Positions 1-9,139 of a DNA stretch of 64,000 bases are shown here, piece after piece. Every line of letters begins with the position of its first letter. Position 1 is the first letter of the stretch. The position numbers and the translations under genes are program-made. Origin of the DNA: Trachythela sp. YZ-2020 (taxonomy: Eukaryota; Cnidaria; Anthozoa; Malacalcyonacea; Clavulariidae); assembly GCA_016169945.1 (NCBI GenBank), contig JADLSH010000217.1, positions 3,272,864-3,336,863 of the forward strand, given 5' to 3'. The notes beneath the pieces were generated by a model. The model was not told where the DNA came from and searched no databases. It saw only the letters and a list, made by a program, of their open reading frames with translations.

Positions 1-392
1 GTAGTCTCGTTTGTATCATTCTATATTGTTGTTGACTAGAATAAAATATCATTTTTCTTGTTTCAGTGTATTCCTTCCTCCTTTTAAGCCGCCATCCAGT
101 GTCCCAAGGGCTGGAGTCAAATTTCTTTGATAGCTGGCGAGGGGAAGGATATTACTGTTTCTGATATGATTTATTCATGGTAAGATATTAATTTGTTTTT
201 GACTTAATTGTAGTTAATTTTTATACTTGACCTTATTCTTCTTTGTTCTTGGGGTGGAGTGGGTGGGGGGCTGTGGTTGCGGGTAAATTATATATTTTAT
301 TGATGTATATGTGTATTTTTGCATATATAACACGCCTGTAAATCTGCTTATAGTTGTGCGAGGCTAGCGTGTTTCTGATGAAATAAAAGTGA
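1..392. other. No gene seen
   Basis: This AT-rich leading stretch has a GT/GGTGG-rich patch near 250-285. I see no coding exon, RNA gene or clear repeat boundary. The LINE remnant that follows may extend a little into it. Confidence 0.4.
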
Positions 393-1600
393 TTGGTGAT
401 CATGATAATACAGTCAAACTTGCTTAATGAATCTTGGTCCAATTTAGATGAACTAGCGGAATGTTATAATGACACATTGTCGCGCATTTTAGATAAGCAT
501 GCTCCGCTCCAAAGAAAGACTATTGTCGCTAAGCGAAGAGTGCCATGGTTTAATGAAGATATTAATCATTTAAAAAACAAAGCGCAGGAAATTAGAAAGA
601 AAGATGAAGAAATCTAAAAAATACTGTAAGTTGATCGAACTGCATAGCGCAAGACGTGCAATAAGTATTCTGCTTCACTCAATGAAGCTCGAAATAAATA
701 TTATATACTGACCTCATCGATTAATGCTCAAGTGATCCGAAGAAACTGATTAATCAAAGTTGTGACATCGCTTTGTAATGAACCGCAGGATGAACCGCTG
801 CCTCCACATGATGATTTATGCCAACTTGTTAACAGGTTCGGCGAATATTTTTATCGTAAAATTGAATTAATCTGACAGACATTAAAAAAATCGCGGTGGA
901 GCCAGCGTTGGTCGAATATCGTTTACCAGAGTCAAGTTATAATCGTTTACTCCTCTCTCTGAACAAGAGGTACATGATAAAATTATGCATTCGTCTAACG
1001 CATCTTGCAAGCTAGATCCAATCCCAACGTGACTGGTAAAACTATGTTCCCATGAACTGACACCTATTGTATCATCAAGAATTTCATGAGAACTTTAGGC
1101 CGGTTAATAACTTATCTTTCGTCTGTAAATCTACTGAGAAGGCTAATTATTGTTCAGTTACTCAATCACTGTGATGAAAATGCACCTCTTCCAAGTAAAC
1201 AATCACCCTATCGGAAGTATCATTCTACCGAGAATGCTCTCTTGAAAGTTCAAAATGATATACTAATGAGTATGGATAAAGAGGAAGTAAGTTTGATTGT
1301 GCTATTAGATTTGAGCTCTGCTTTGGACACAATTGACTATTAACTAATTATGTTTGACATTTTTGAGTTCGACTTTTGATTGTGTTATTAGATTTGAGCT
1401 CTGCTTTGGACACGATTGACTATTAACTAATTATGTTTGACATTTTTGAGTTCGACTTTGGGGTTACAGGCAAAGCTCTTTTGTGGATCAAGTCATTTCT
1501 CTCAGACAGGAAACAGCGGGTTCTTTTCTAATGACTACAAGGTTAACTATATGGAGTGCCACAGGGAAGCTGTCTGGGATTTTGCTTTGTTTCTGCTCAC
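393..1600 (+). mobile_element. Degraded CR1-like LINE, endonuclease-RT linker to RT
   Basis: This is a non-LTR retrotransposon remnant. The stretch 393-617 translates to a segment with ILDKHAP and VPWFNEDI, typical of the linker between the AP endonuclease and the reverse transcriptase. The stretch 1086-1343 carries the RT entry region (YRKYHSTENALLKVQNDIL and LLDLSSALDTID). Further on, about 1463-1580 encodes the GKALLWIKSFLSDRKQR and GVPQGSCLG-like pieces in shifted frames. Many stops and frameshifts separate the blocks, so the copy is dead. The family assignment (CR1/L2 group) rests on motif style only. Confidence 0.75.
1292..1459 (+). repeat. 83-bp tandem duplication inside the LINE
   Basis: The block 1292-1374 is repeated head to tail at 1375-1457 with very few changes. 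It duplicates the RT segment encoding LLDLSSALDTIDY and its stop. This is a local duplication that arose after the LINE died. Confidence 0.85.
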
Positions 1601-1779
1601 ACGCGATCAATGAACGGACTATGCAGCCTTTTTGTAAGGCATTATAGCGAGGGTCATTCGCAACCTTAGAACCGTGGGAGTATATTGTACTAGCGGCTGA
1701 TGTAAATACACTAAAAATACATTACAGCTTGTTGTGAAAGCGGAAGTCTTAAGCCACTTAAATATCAATTAGTGGCAAT

Positions 1780-2130
1780 TACTCACGTAAAGCCAGCAGT
1801 TCATTGCAAAACTGCTTCATTTACTCAGCGGTAACTAAACTAAAATATTTTGGAGAAATTTCGCAACATATTATTATCAATTATTGACAATTAACCACAG
1901 GAAACTTGCTGTTCAATGCAAATTGTCGCAACGCTGCCCTATTTACACAGCTGGAATATTCTAAAAAAGTTCACTGCATGCTACTGTAGCTATCGGGAGA
2001 GCGGAAATCTTTATAAAAAGCTTCTTTCAATTATACAGACATTTACCCGGGCAAAGCTGCTCTTCAATGCAAATTTCCAGAATACTGCTCTATTGCACAG
2101 CTAGAATATTCTGGGGGAACTTTCACGACA
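1780..2130 (+). repeat. Three diverged tandem units of about 110-150 bp
   Basis: Three units share a TGCAAA...CTGC(T/C)(T/C)..TTTAC core followed by an AATATT block (near 1800-1850, 1910-1965 and 2065-2115). Divergence is high. No coding capacity is seen. The sequence from 2130 to 2530 shows nothing I recognise. Confidence 0.5.
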
Positions 2131-2530
2131 TATCCAATTGAAACATTTCATGTATTCCTCCTAACAGCCAAAGGTAATCTTATGCACCTTTTAAGTTCAA
2201 AATCCAGACAGGCATTTGTAGTATTTTAAATCTTTTTACCGAAGGAAAGTCTTAAAATGACAGGAGGAAGACAAAAAGTAAGTTTTATTTTAAGTATGTT
2301 GCTGCCATGGTAACGGACTTTCAACACAAAAGTAGTACACCAAAATCTTCAGGAGAGCATTCTCGATGTTTGCTTCGCATCTCGTCCTTGTATCATGCAA
2401 GATTAAGAAACAGAAGCCTCTTGAATACAATAGTGCACTACAATTCAAAAACCCTAGGGAACCACCCTAAAAAGTTAAACATTTCTTATGGTCAACTAGA
2501 AATACATGTACGTTTTGTAGACCCTCGCTA

Positions 2531-3350
2531 AGTAGTAGTAGAGGTGGTTTTCGAGCCTTATTTTTGAGGGGGAGCAGAGGGGGAGCAGAGGGGGAGCAGA
2601 GGGGGAGCAGAGGGGGAGCAGAGGGGAGCAGAGGGGAGCAGAGGGGAGCAGAGAGCAGAGGGGAGCAGAGGGGAGCAGAGGGGGAGCAGAGGGGGAGCAG
2701 AGGGGGAGCAGAGGGGAGCAGAGGGGGAGCAGAGGGGGAGCAGAGGGGGAGCAGAGGGGGAGCAGAGGGAGCAGAGGGGAGCAGAGGGTGAGCAGAGGCG
2801 GAGCAGAGGGGAGCAGAGGAGCAGAGGGGAGCAGAGGGGAGCAGAGGGGAGCAGAGGGGAGCAGAGGGGAGCAGAGGGGAGCAGAGGGGAGCAGAGGGGA
2901 GCAGAGGGGAGCAGAGGGGAGCAGAGGGAGCAGAGGGGAGCAGAGGGGAGCAGAGGAGCAGAGGGGAGCAGAGGGGAGCAGAGGGGAGCAGAGGGGAGCA
3001 GAGGGGGAGCAGAGGGGGAGCAGAGGGGGAGCAGAGGGGGAGCAGAGGGGGAGCAGAGGGGGAGCAGAGGGGGAGCAGAGGGGGAGCAGAGGGGGAGCAG
3101 AGGGGGAGCAGGGGAGTAAGGGGGGAGCACATCATTAAAAATTCAAACATCATTAGCATATGGTACATTAACATACAGGGGGAGCAGCGTCATTAACAGG
3201 AGGGAGCAGCGTCATTAACATGGGGGGAGCACGTCATTAAAAATTCATTAACATAAACATCATTAATTATGTATTGACGTCATAATGATATGCAAGGCAA
3301 GTTTGGGCAAAACAGTCATTAAGCTGAGCTCAGCATTTTCGTCACAAAAA
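2531..3350 (+). repeat. Left terminal inverted repeat of the Polinton
   Basis: The outer 40 bp (AGTAGTAGTAGAGG onward, then a TTTTT-GAGGGGG block) match the minus strand of 16880-16914 with scattered changes. The inner part 3115-3350 (CATCATTAAAAATTC, GACGTCATAATGATATGCAA, GTTTGGGCAAAA) matches the minus strand of 16630-16860. The left repeat is longer only because of the minisatellite inside it. Confidence 0.85.
2567..3128 (+). repeat. GGGGAGCAGA minisatellite inside the left TIR
   Basis: More than fifty head-to-tail units of 9-11 bp (G4-5 AGCAGA) fill this stretch. The plus strand is almost all purine apart from one C per unit. The right TIR has only a few GGGGGAGCA-like units at the equivalent place, so the array grew after insertion or in this copy only. 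Long open frames on both strands here are repeat artefacts. Regular G4-5 runs with short spacers could form G-quadruplexes. Confidence 0.95.
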
Positions 3351-3392
3351 GAGTTAATCCTGACGCTTTTATCACAATAGCTATAGCGTCCT

Positions 3393-3398
3393 TATATA
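3393..3398 (+). promoter_or_regulatory. TATA box of the left GRF gene
   Basis: TATATA lies about 42 bp upstream of the ATG at 3440. The same arrangement, followed by a similar untranslated leader, occurs on the minus strand upstream of the ATG at 14702 (TATATA near 14743-14748). Confidence 0.5.
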
Positions 3399-3439
3399 TT
3401 TTACTAAGCGTTGTTTGAGCATAATTTACAAGCAATACG

Positions 3440-3826
3440 ATGGAGTGTCTACATGGAAAACCTGCGTCCTATTCGACTACAAACCATGGTACATTTTGGT
3501 TCTGTAGACAAAAACCTAGCTGTGAGTTCTTTTGCCGAGATGAAGATTGTTATATGTTCACGAAAGCCGTAGAAGATTTTAGAAAAAGTGGTCCTCGACA
3601 TCCTGTTTGCCCTACACATCAAAAACTAGCAAAGTTACGTACAGTTAAAGACAAGATGAAACAAAACTATGGACGACCGTACTTTGTATGTTCTGAACGA
3701 GTGAATCCCTGCATTTATATATGTGACAATAAATATGTTTTAAGAAATACTGTGTTGTATGCTTTTTCGATGCTATATGCGTCGCTAAGTCATTATAAAG
3801 CGATCCACGGATTTACATATTATTGA
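3440..3826 (+). CDS. Double GRF zinc-finger protein with aberrant C-terminus
   Basis: GRF zinc fingers bind single-stranded nucleic acid in repair and topology proteins, and small GRF proteins recur in Polinton-like elements. The 128-residue product has a first module with CLHG near residues 3-6, WFC and a following C-x2-FFC. A second begins with C-P-x-H at about residues 57-60, followed by K-x-N-Y-GRPYFVCS and a C-IYIC end. The function here is inferred. From about position 3713 the reading frame runs into sequence that is the 3' untranslated region of the related gene at the other end (15652), including an AATAAA. The last ~30 residues are therefore probably read-through across a recombination joint. 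The gene sits just inside the left TIR and reads into the element. Confidence 0.7.
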   Translation: MECLHGKPASYSTTNHGTFWFCRQKPSCEFFCRDEDCYMFTKAVEDFRKSGPRHPVCPTHQKLAKLRTVKDKMKQNYGRPYFVCSERVNPCIYICDNKYVLRNTVLYAFSMLYASLSHYKAIHGFTYY

Positions 3827-4083
3827 GATGTAATAACATATATATCTCACTTGCCTTTTAACCTTTGTGGTGAAACGGTGAAATGGAGAACATAGATATA
3901 ATTTATGACGAGTTAAGACGAAATGAGATTGATATTGATAAACAATCCTTATCGTTTCATATAAATACAGTTCTGAACCAACATCGAGATTTATACCATT
4001 CAATGATTGTTTGTGATTATGAGCAACTCTACAAAGAAATAAATGTTACAAATTTTGGTCGTATTTTCGCCTATTTAGCTTTC
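3713..4083. repeat. Left copy of an internal inverted duplication
   Basis: These 371 bp match the minus strand of 15273-15648 at roughly 94% by eye. The block spans the 3' UTR of the GRF gene and the first two thirds of the Bcl-2-like gene. Similarity stops sharply after GCTTTC at 4083. It is separate from the terminal repeats, since unrelated sequence lies between it and the right TIR. Confidence 0.9.
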
Positions 4084-4200
4084 GTATATTTACACAGCGA
4101 TAGCGAGAATCTATTCGACAAAATGTCCGAAGATCTGTTGAGGCATTTCGAATTGTCAGTGTTCCAAAGCATAAACAAAATAATAAATAATAAATTTTAA
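3883..4200 (+). CDS. Putative Bcl-2-like protein (BH1 motif), Polinton cargo
   Basis: Bcl-2 family proteins control mitochondrial apoptosis. The product has 105 residues. Residues 55-67 read VTNFGRIFAYLAF, which fits the BH1 signature (N-W/F-G-R followed by an aromatic/hydrophobic helix). It is preceded at 45-52 by a DYEQLYKE helix and followed by an amphipathic segment (HSDSENLFDKMSEDLLRHF), as in helices 4 to 6 of the Bcl-2 fold. No GGW-type BH2 motif and no C-terminal membrane anchor are present. The protein is shorter than typical family members and ends at TAA 4198-4200. The start was chosen because the same ATG and leader are kept in the inverted copy at 15473. It lies between the GRF gene and the integrase. 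The assignment is from motif reading only; a coincidental helical protein is possible but unlikely. Confidence 0.65.
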   Translation: MENIDIIYDELRRNEIDIDKQSLSFHINTVLNQHRDLYHSMIVCDYEQLYKEINVTNFGRIFAYLAFVYLHSDSENLFDKMSEDLLRHFELSVFQSINKIINNKF

Positions 4201-4394
4201 TAATACTCTCACTCACATTGATAGCTTTATATATCAGTTTGTGATCATAGCTTGGTTCATTTCGTTCTGACCTCGGTGGGTAAGTTGTTGCTGTAAAGGT
4301 TTACCTCAAATATCTTTTCGAAATATATTTCGGAGGATACGTTGTATTTCTGCTTGTTGTGGAGGCAATATTATAATACAAGCTTCAGATATAG

Positions 4395-5477
4395 ATGGCA
4401 GAGAAATACCTAAGTCGACTGTATTACAATCCAGGAAGCCCCGCAAGTTTTGGTGGTGTAGATTCCATATATCGCGCCGTGAAAAACGACGGGAAATATC
4501 AGATATCGCGGAATAAAATTCGCTCGTGGTTGCAAAAGCAAGATACTTACACTTTACATAAACCCGTACGATATCGGTTCAAACGTAACCGTGTTATTGA
4601 CGGATCAATAGATGATGAGTGGGAGGCTGACTTAATGATTATGGATTCATTAAGTAAACAAAATAGCGGCTATAAGTACATTTTAACAGTGATTGATGTA
4701 CTCAGTAAATATGCGTGGGTTGAGCCGCTTAAGACCAAGACAGGAAAAAGCCTCGTTCAAGCGTTTGGTAAAATAATCAAGAAAGGACGTCGCCCAAAAA
4801 TGTTTCACATGGATAAAGGAACAGAATTTACAAACAAACTGTTTCAAAAACTCTTAAAGGATAACAATATTCGGTTCTTTACTACACATAATGAAACGAA
4901 AGCGTCCATTGTCGAAAGGTTTAACCGAACGCTGAAAGGAAAGATGTGGAAATATTTTACAGCTAAGAATACTTTAAAGTACACTGACATTCTTCAGAAA
5001 TTGGTCAGATCGTATAACAATTCCCGACATCGAAGTATTGGAATGACTGCTGCTAACGTGAATAAAGACAACGAAGATATTGTATGGCAAACACTCTACG
5101 GAAAAGAGTTTATCAAACCGATCCTGTATAAGTTTAACATTGGCGACCAAGTACAGATCAGTAAAGCAAAGCGAACATTTAAGAAAGGATACTCAGCTAG
5201 TTGGACCGAAGAAGTATTTACGGTGACCAAAGGCGTGCGTCGCCGACCCCCTGTGTACAAGATCGCTGACTACGACGGAGAAGAATTAGCAGGAACGTTT
5301 TATGAACAGGAACTTCAGAAAGTCAATAAAGCAGACACTGACTTTTTTAGAGTAGAAAAAGTACTTAGATCACGCATGCGTAATAAACGTAAATAATATT
5401 TTGTAAAATGGTTAGGTTATCCTGATAAATTTAATTCATGGGTACCTGCAGAAAATGTAAAAGATGTGAACAAATAA
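4395..5477 (+). pseudogene. Polinton integrase (rve) with chromodomain, broken by a stop
   Basis: This is the retrovirus-like integrase that inserts Polinton DNA. The catalytic core is intact: D79 (WEADLMIMD), D140 (HMDKGTEF) and E174 (VERFNRTLK), in the DDE arrangement usual for the family. An SH3-like stretch (KFNIGDQVQISK, about residues 248-259) follows. A C-terminal chromodomain begins near residue 318 (FFRVEKVLRSR) but is cut by an in-frame TAA at 5394-5396. The same frame then stays open with the second half of the chromodomain (VKWLGYPDKFNSWVP) to a TAA at 5475-5477. Loss of the chromodomain would affect targeting rather than catalysis. It is the first gene of the + strand virion block. 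A TATA-like TTTATATAT lies at 4227-4235. Confidence 0.92.
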
Positions 5478-5526
5478 ATGTATTTGAAACTTATAACTTG
5501 TGTTCATTTGTGCATTGGTCTTCATT

Positions 5527-6285
5527 ATGGCAACACAGTTTTATCTAACATTGCCAAGCAATAGTTCAATGAAATACTTTCCAAATAATACAGTGGCAAA
5601 TTTTAGAGTGAAATTAGCCGAAACAATCACGTTACCTGGACAGTGGGAAGTTGCTTTGGCCGGACTCCGTTATCCACATACGTGGACTACGATACGGAAT
5701 GGAGTACAACAAACGTTTATGTATAAAATTGATGCTAACCCTTATCAAACTAGCATCCGTAAAGATGTACACTTTTCGACGATTGATCAATTGACTAAAG
5801 CACTAAATGTTAGCATGTCGAAAGAAGCACAGGCGAAAATAAAATTCAGCTATAGTCGCAGTGCAAACACAGTAGCGGTTTATGTGAAGCACGGTGCAAT
5901 GGCGTGGTTTACTGGTGACATAGCAATGGTCTTGGGGTTTGACCAAGACACTGTCATTCGAAAGAAGACATCAAGTCCATATGTGGCAGATATCAACGGT
6001 GGATTTTCTTCCATGTATGTGTACAGTGATATCGTCGATGCTCAGTTTGTAGGCGATGTCAAAGTGCCCCTATTAAGAATTGTCAATATAGAAGGTGAAT
6101 ATGGCGAAAATGTTCACGCCAGTTTCCGTAATTTGCAATACGTTCCCGTCAAAGTGAATTCTTTCGAGACCATTGAAGTGAATATAAAAAACGACAGAGA
6201 CGAAAACGTCTCATTTGCTTTCGGGAAGTCAATAGCGTCACTTCACTTTAGACAGAAGAGATCTCAATATTTTATTAAAAGATGA
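5527..6285 (+). CDS. Penton-like minor capsid protein of the Polinton
   Basis: The product has 252 residues and begins MATQFYLTLPSN. The start at 5527 is preferred over the upstream in-frame GTG because family members begin with a similar MxxFYxxLPSN. Motifs include NTVANFRVKLA and LPGQWEVALAGLRYPHTW near the N-terminus and LHFRQKRSQYFIK at the end. These features recur in the gene that sits just before the major capsid gene in Polintons and adintoviruses, which is thought to form the single-jelly-roll penton. The frame is intact. It overlaps the next gene by four bases (ATGA at 6282-6285), so the two are probably co-expressed. Confidence 0.75.
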   Translation: MATQFYLTLPSNSSMKYFPNNTVANFRVKLAETITLPGQWEVALAGLRYPHTWTTIRNGVQQTFMYKIDANPYQTSIRKDVHFSTIDQLTKALNVSMSKEAQAKIKFSYSRSANTVAVYVKHGAMAWFTGDIAMVLGFDQDTVIRKKTSSPYVADINGGFSSMYVYSDIVDAQFVGDVKVPLLRIVNIEGEYGENVHASFRNLQYVPVKVNSFETIEVNIKNDRDENVSFAFGKSIASLHFRQKRSQYFIKR

Positions 6286-6734
6286 AAGGTATACTTATCC
6301 CTGACGTAAAGCTACTAACTGAACATTACACAAGAAATCAGCGTGGTGGTAGTATTCAAGGATTTCGAGGGGCAAGAATACAGAGGGGATATGGAATCGG
6401 TGCAATTTTCAGAAGCCTTGCTAGATTTGCAATACCTTTATTCAAACAAGGCGCTAAAACAGTTGGTAAAAGAGCCTTACAAGCAGCAACGGAAGTTGGT
6501 CAAGATGTACTCAATGGGAAAAATCTTTCGGAATCGGTAAAAGCTCGTGGAAAACAAGCCATCAGTGATGTCGCTAACAAGGTAGTGAAGAAGGCGATGA
6601 CAGGTCGTGGGCGTAAGAGACCTATAAAAAGACGTGCACCAGCTAAAACTATCATTCATCCTCAAGCCAAGAAGCAGAGAACATCTCACAACATTGATAA
6701 CTATAATCCTAATTGGCATGGCTCATCCCGTTGA
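6282..6734 (+). CDS. Basic minor virion protein
   Basis: This 150-residue, strongly basic protein has a glycine-rich N-terminus (RGYGIGAIFRSLARFAIPLF, about residues 34-53), an amphipathic helix region rich in K and A, and a nuclear-localisation-like tail (GRGRKRPIKRRAPAK, about 108-122). This layout is usual for the small protein between penton and capsid genes in Polintons. It has been compared with adenovirus internal proteins that bind DNA or disrupt membranes, but the role here is inference. It overlaps the penton-like gene by 4 bp and the capsid start by 17 bp. The frame is intact. Confidence 0.65.
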   Translation: MKGILIPDVKLLTEHYTRNQRGGSIQGFRGARIQRGYGIGAIFRSLARFAIPLFKQGAKTVGKRALQAATEVGQDVLNGKNLSESVKARGKQAISDVANKVVKKAMTGRGRKRPIKRRAPAKTIIHPQAKKQRTSHNIDNYNPNWHGSSR

Positions 6735-8045
6735 AACTATACATAAAGATTCACGTGTGTGTGTAAAGTCTGAACTGGATTTGTTTAGTACACCGCCTAC
6801 TCAAGTTGAAATGGAAAAGGGTTTTTGGGAAGACATTGACTCAATTACAAGTATAACGTCCTCAGATACGATTGAATTTCTATGCGCTGCAAATTCCGGA
6901 GTTTACACGGATCTTGCGAGTAGTTACTTACACGTTAAAGCAAAGATTACAGCTGCAGATGGAGCAAATCTAGGTGTTGACGATCAGGTTGGCCCCGTGA
7001 ATCTCTGGATGCATGCACTATTTTCACAAGTAGAAGTATTCCTGAATAATAAACTCGTCACACCTGCGAGCACAGCCTATCCCTACAGAGCCTATATCGA
7101 AACTGTTCTGAACTTTAGTAAAGATGTGCAAGATTTCCTTTTGACAAGTGAAATGTTTTACCGCGACAATTCGGGAAAGATGGATGTTGTAAACCCCCTT
7201 GCACAGGCTGGAAATGTCAACGCCGGATTAAAAGAGCGCCATGCTCATATACGTCAAAGCAAATCCGTTGCCATGGAGGGAAGAATTCATTCTGATCTGT
7301 TTGCGCAAGAACGTTATATTCTTGGTGCAGTACCAATCAAAATTAAGTTGGTCAAATCACGAAATCCATTTTATCTCGTTTCATCTGCTGAAAATCCAAC
7401 CTTTAAAGTGGTTATTGAAGAATGTGTCTTTCGTGTGCGACGAGTGAACGTATCACCTAGTGTCATAAAGAGTCATTCCGAAACCTTACAACACATGACG
7501 GCTAAATATCCTATCAACCGTATCGACTGTAAAGTTGTGTCTGTGCCTCGAGGAAATATGTCTGGAAACCAACCCAATATATTTCAAGGCCGACTACCGA
7601 ATCGAGTTGTTATGGGAATGGTCGACGCTGATGCATTCAATGGCACCTACACCAAAAATGCGTTTAATTTTAAAAACTATGATGTCACTATCATGGGTCT
7701 GACTGTTAACGGAGAGAACCTTCCTGGAAAGCCCTTACAGCTGAAGTTTGGAGCAGCAAGCAATTACATCTCAGCTTTCCAAACCCTGTATACTGGTACA
7801 CATAAAATGTTTGAAAATCAGGGCAATGGTATTACTCGTGAAAAATATGCAAACGGTTACACGCTGTTTGTGTTTGATCTCACTACAGACTTGGTGATCA
7901 TATACAACCAGTAAGAAATGGAAACGTCTCGATCCAGTGTCAGTTTGGAACCCCGTTGGAGACGGATATCGTGGTGCTTGGTGAATTTCAAAGTCTTATC
8001 GAGATTGATGGGAATACGAACGTGCTGTGTGATTTTAGCAACTGA
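6718..8045 (+). pseudogene. Major capsid protein, double jelly-roll (hexon-like), frameshifted near the end
   Basis: This protein forms the icosahedral shell. The start at 6718 (MAHPVETIHK) gives 398 residues to a TAA at 7912-7914. The N-terminus has SELDLFSTPPTQ and a SGVYTDL segment, then LGVDDQVGPVNLWMHALFSQVEVFLN, PYRAYIETVLNF and the LKERHAHIRQS region. The C-terminal half has FNFKNYDVTIMGLTVNGE. These match the family often annotated F54H12.2-like, which is the Polinton capsid protein. After FDLTTDL (about 7890) the frame shifts, and roughly 45 further residues typical of the C-terminus continue in another frame to TGA 8043-8045. A single indel explains this. The upstream in-frame ATG at 6634 lies within the preceding gene and is not favoured. 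Confidence 0.9.
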
Positions 8046-8047
8046 AC

Positions 8048-8365
8048 ATGGACTCACTACAGATTTTAAACATTCTCAAGAGTGACCCGTTTATGAAAAA
8101 TGTGTTTACAAACGTTTTGCCTTCTGATGGTTGACCTTATGGCGAAGCGCCCGGATTTTACAGTCAGAACTTTATTCAATTTTTGGACAAGCAATGTAGT
8201 ACCTTTACTTGGAACGCAAAAGTTTTACAAGCCCCTTCATCGGACGTGTGTGGACAATATACATTATTTTTTGCTTTACATCGATGTAGACGTATTCCAA
8301 TGTCGACTATTGTGAATAATTATGTTTACGGACAACAAACATTGGAACGATATGTTAGTGCGTGA
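8048..8365 (+). pseudogene. Adenain-like cysteine protease, inactivated
   Basis: Polintons encode a maturation cysteine protease related to the adenovirus enzyme. The C-terminal half is recognisable: GEAPGFYSQNFIQF, then SSDVCGQYTLFF, which contains the presumed catalytic Cys and its helix, then RCRR. An in-frame TGA at 8132-8134 interrupts the gene after 28 codons. In addition, the segment between the N-terminal LPSDG and the YGEAP motif is far shorter than in the family. The part that should carry the catalytic His and its acidic partner is missing. The copy is dead twice over. It starts 2 bp after the shifted capsid stop and is the last gene of the + block. Confidence 0.8.
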
Positions 8366-8423
8366 ATTTATAGATAAGTGGTACTTTATAGAATAGAACA
8401 CGTAATGTTAGTTTAGAAATAAA

Positions 8424-9139
8424 TTATTTTAACCATTTATGTGGAGTACTAATAATGTCTCTACGTTTTTTCCTCTTTTCTTGCTGCACTCGGGTTATAG
8501 GGGGACGACGGGTAGAGGGTAGGTCTTCAGGGATTCCCTTGGTTTTATACTCGCGAACAAGTTGGAGACGATTTTCATTTCTCACAATACCTTCGGGTAC
8601 ATTTAAATGTCCTAGGGCTTTTGAAAACAACTCCCAACCTGCTGGATTGAAATTCTTCCTTTGCCTTAGAGAATCGTTGACCAAATGCACTATATTTGTT
8701 CCTGGAACAGATCTCCCTTTGAACAACAACTGTCCTTGTTCATTCCACCAAACGATATCTTTATTTGCTTTATTTGATCAGTTGGCGAGCACGTGACTTC
8801 ATGGTTGGCTGGCCCGCTATCCAAAATGTCCGTTTCGATTTCGTCTGAAAATTCGATTTGTTCATCCGGTTGTTCTCTGGGCTCATCTGTCTTTGTAGGT
8901 TGCACAACATTCACTCGGACAGGTTCATCCATTCGTTTATCATATAACGTTTAATAACGTTGTAAATGTTGATCGTATAATTTTGCCATTTCATCGATCG
9001 GTATGTCTTGGCGTTGAATGGTGTCTTGCATATCCGAGTCTATTTCATTGACTTGAGCAGTCAAAGGTGCCAGGAGAGGTCTCTTCCGTTGTTCAGCCAT
9101 ATGTTCTGGGACGAGGACTAATCTCTTAACATACTCCAT
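8424..9139 (-). pseudogene. Conserved Polinton protein of unknown function, broken
   Basis: Three pieces on the minus strand look like one gene. 9139-8951 begins MEYVKRLVLVPEHM and contains DEMAKLYDQHLQRY. An in-frame TAA (8951-8953) separates it from an acidic piece starting MDEPVRVNV (8932). A frameshift near 8745-8765 leads to a C-terminal piece with SVPGTNIVHLVNDSLRQRK, NPAGWELFSKAL and a basic end (to 8424). Proteins of this layout are common in Polinton-type elements, but I know no established function. It ends back to back with the protease gene, marking the convergence of the two transcription blocks. Its ATG overlaps the stop of the next upstream gene by one base. Confidence 0.65.

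Noticed and set aside
2307..2531. 74-codon frame just left of the Polinton
   Set aside because: No motif, ends inside the terminal repeat boundary, and composition is like the surrounding non-coding DNA.
2467..3174. Long open frames on both strands through the G-rich array (Pro/Leu/Ser- and Arg/Gly/Glu-rich)
   Set aside because: They exist only because short repeat units lack stops; no start context or non-repeat domain is present.
5500..5526. Upstream extension of the penton-like gene
   Set aside because: It relies on a GTG start, and the ATG at 5527 matches the family's usual beginning.
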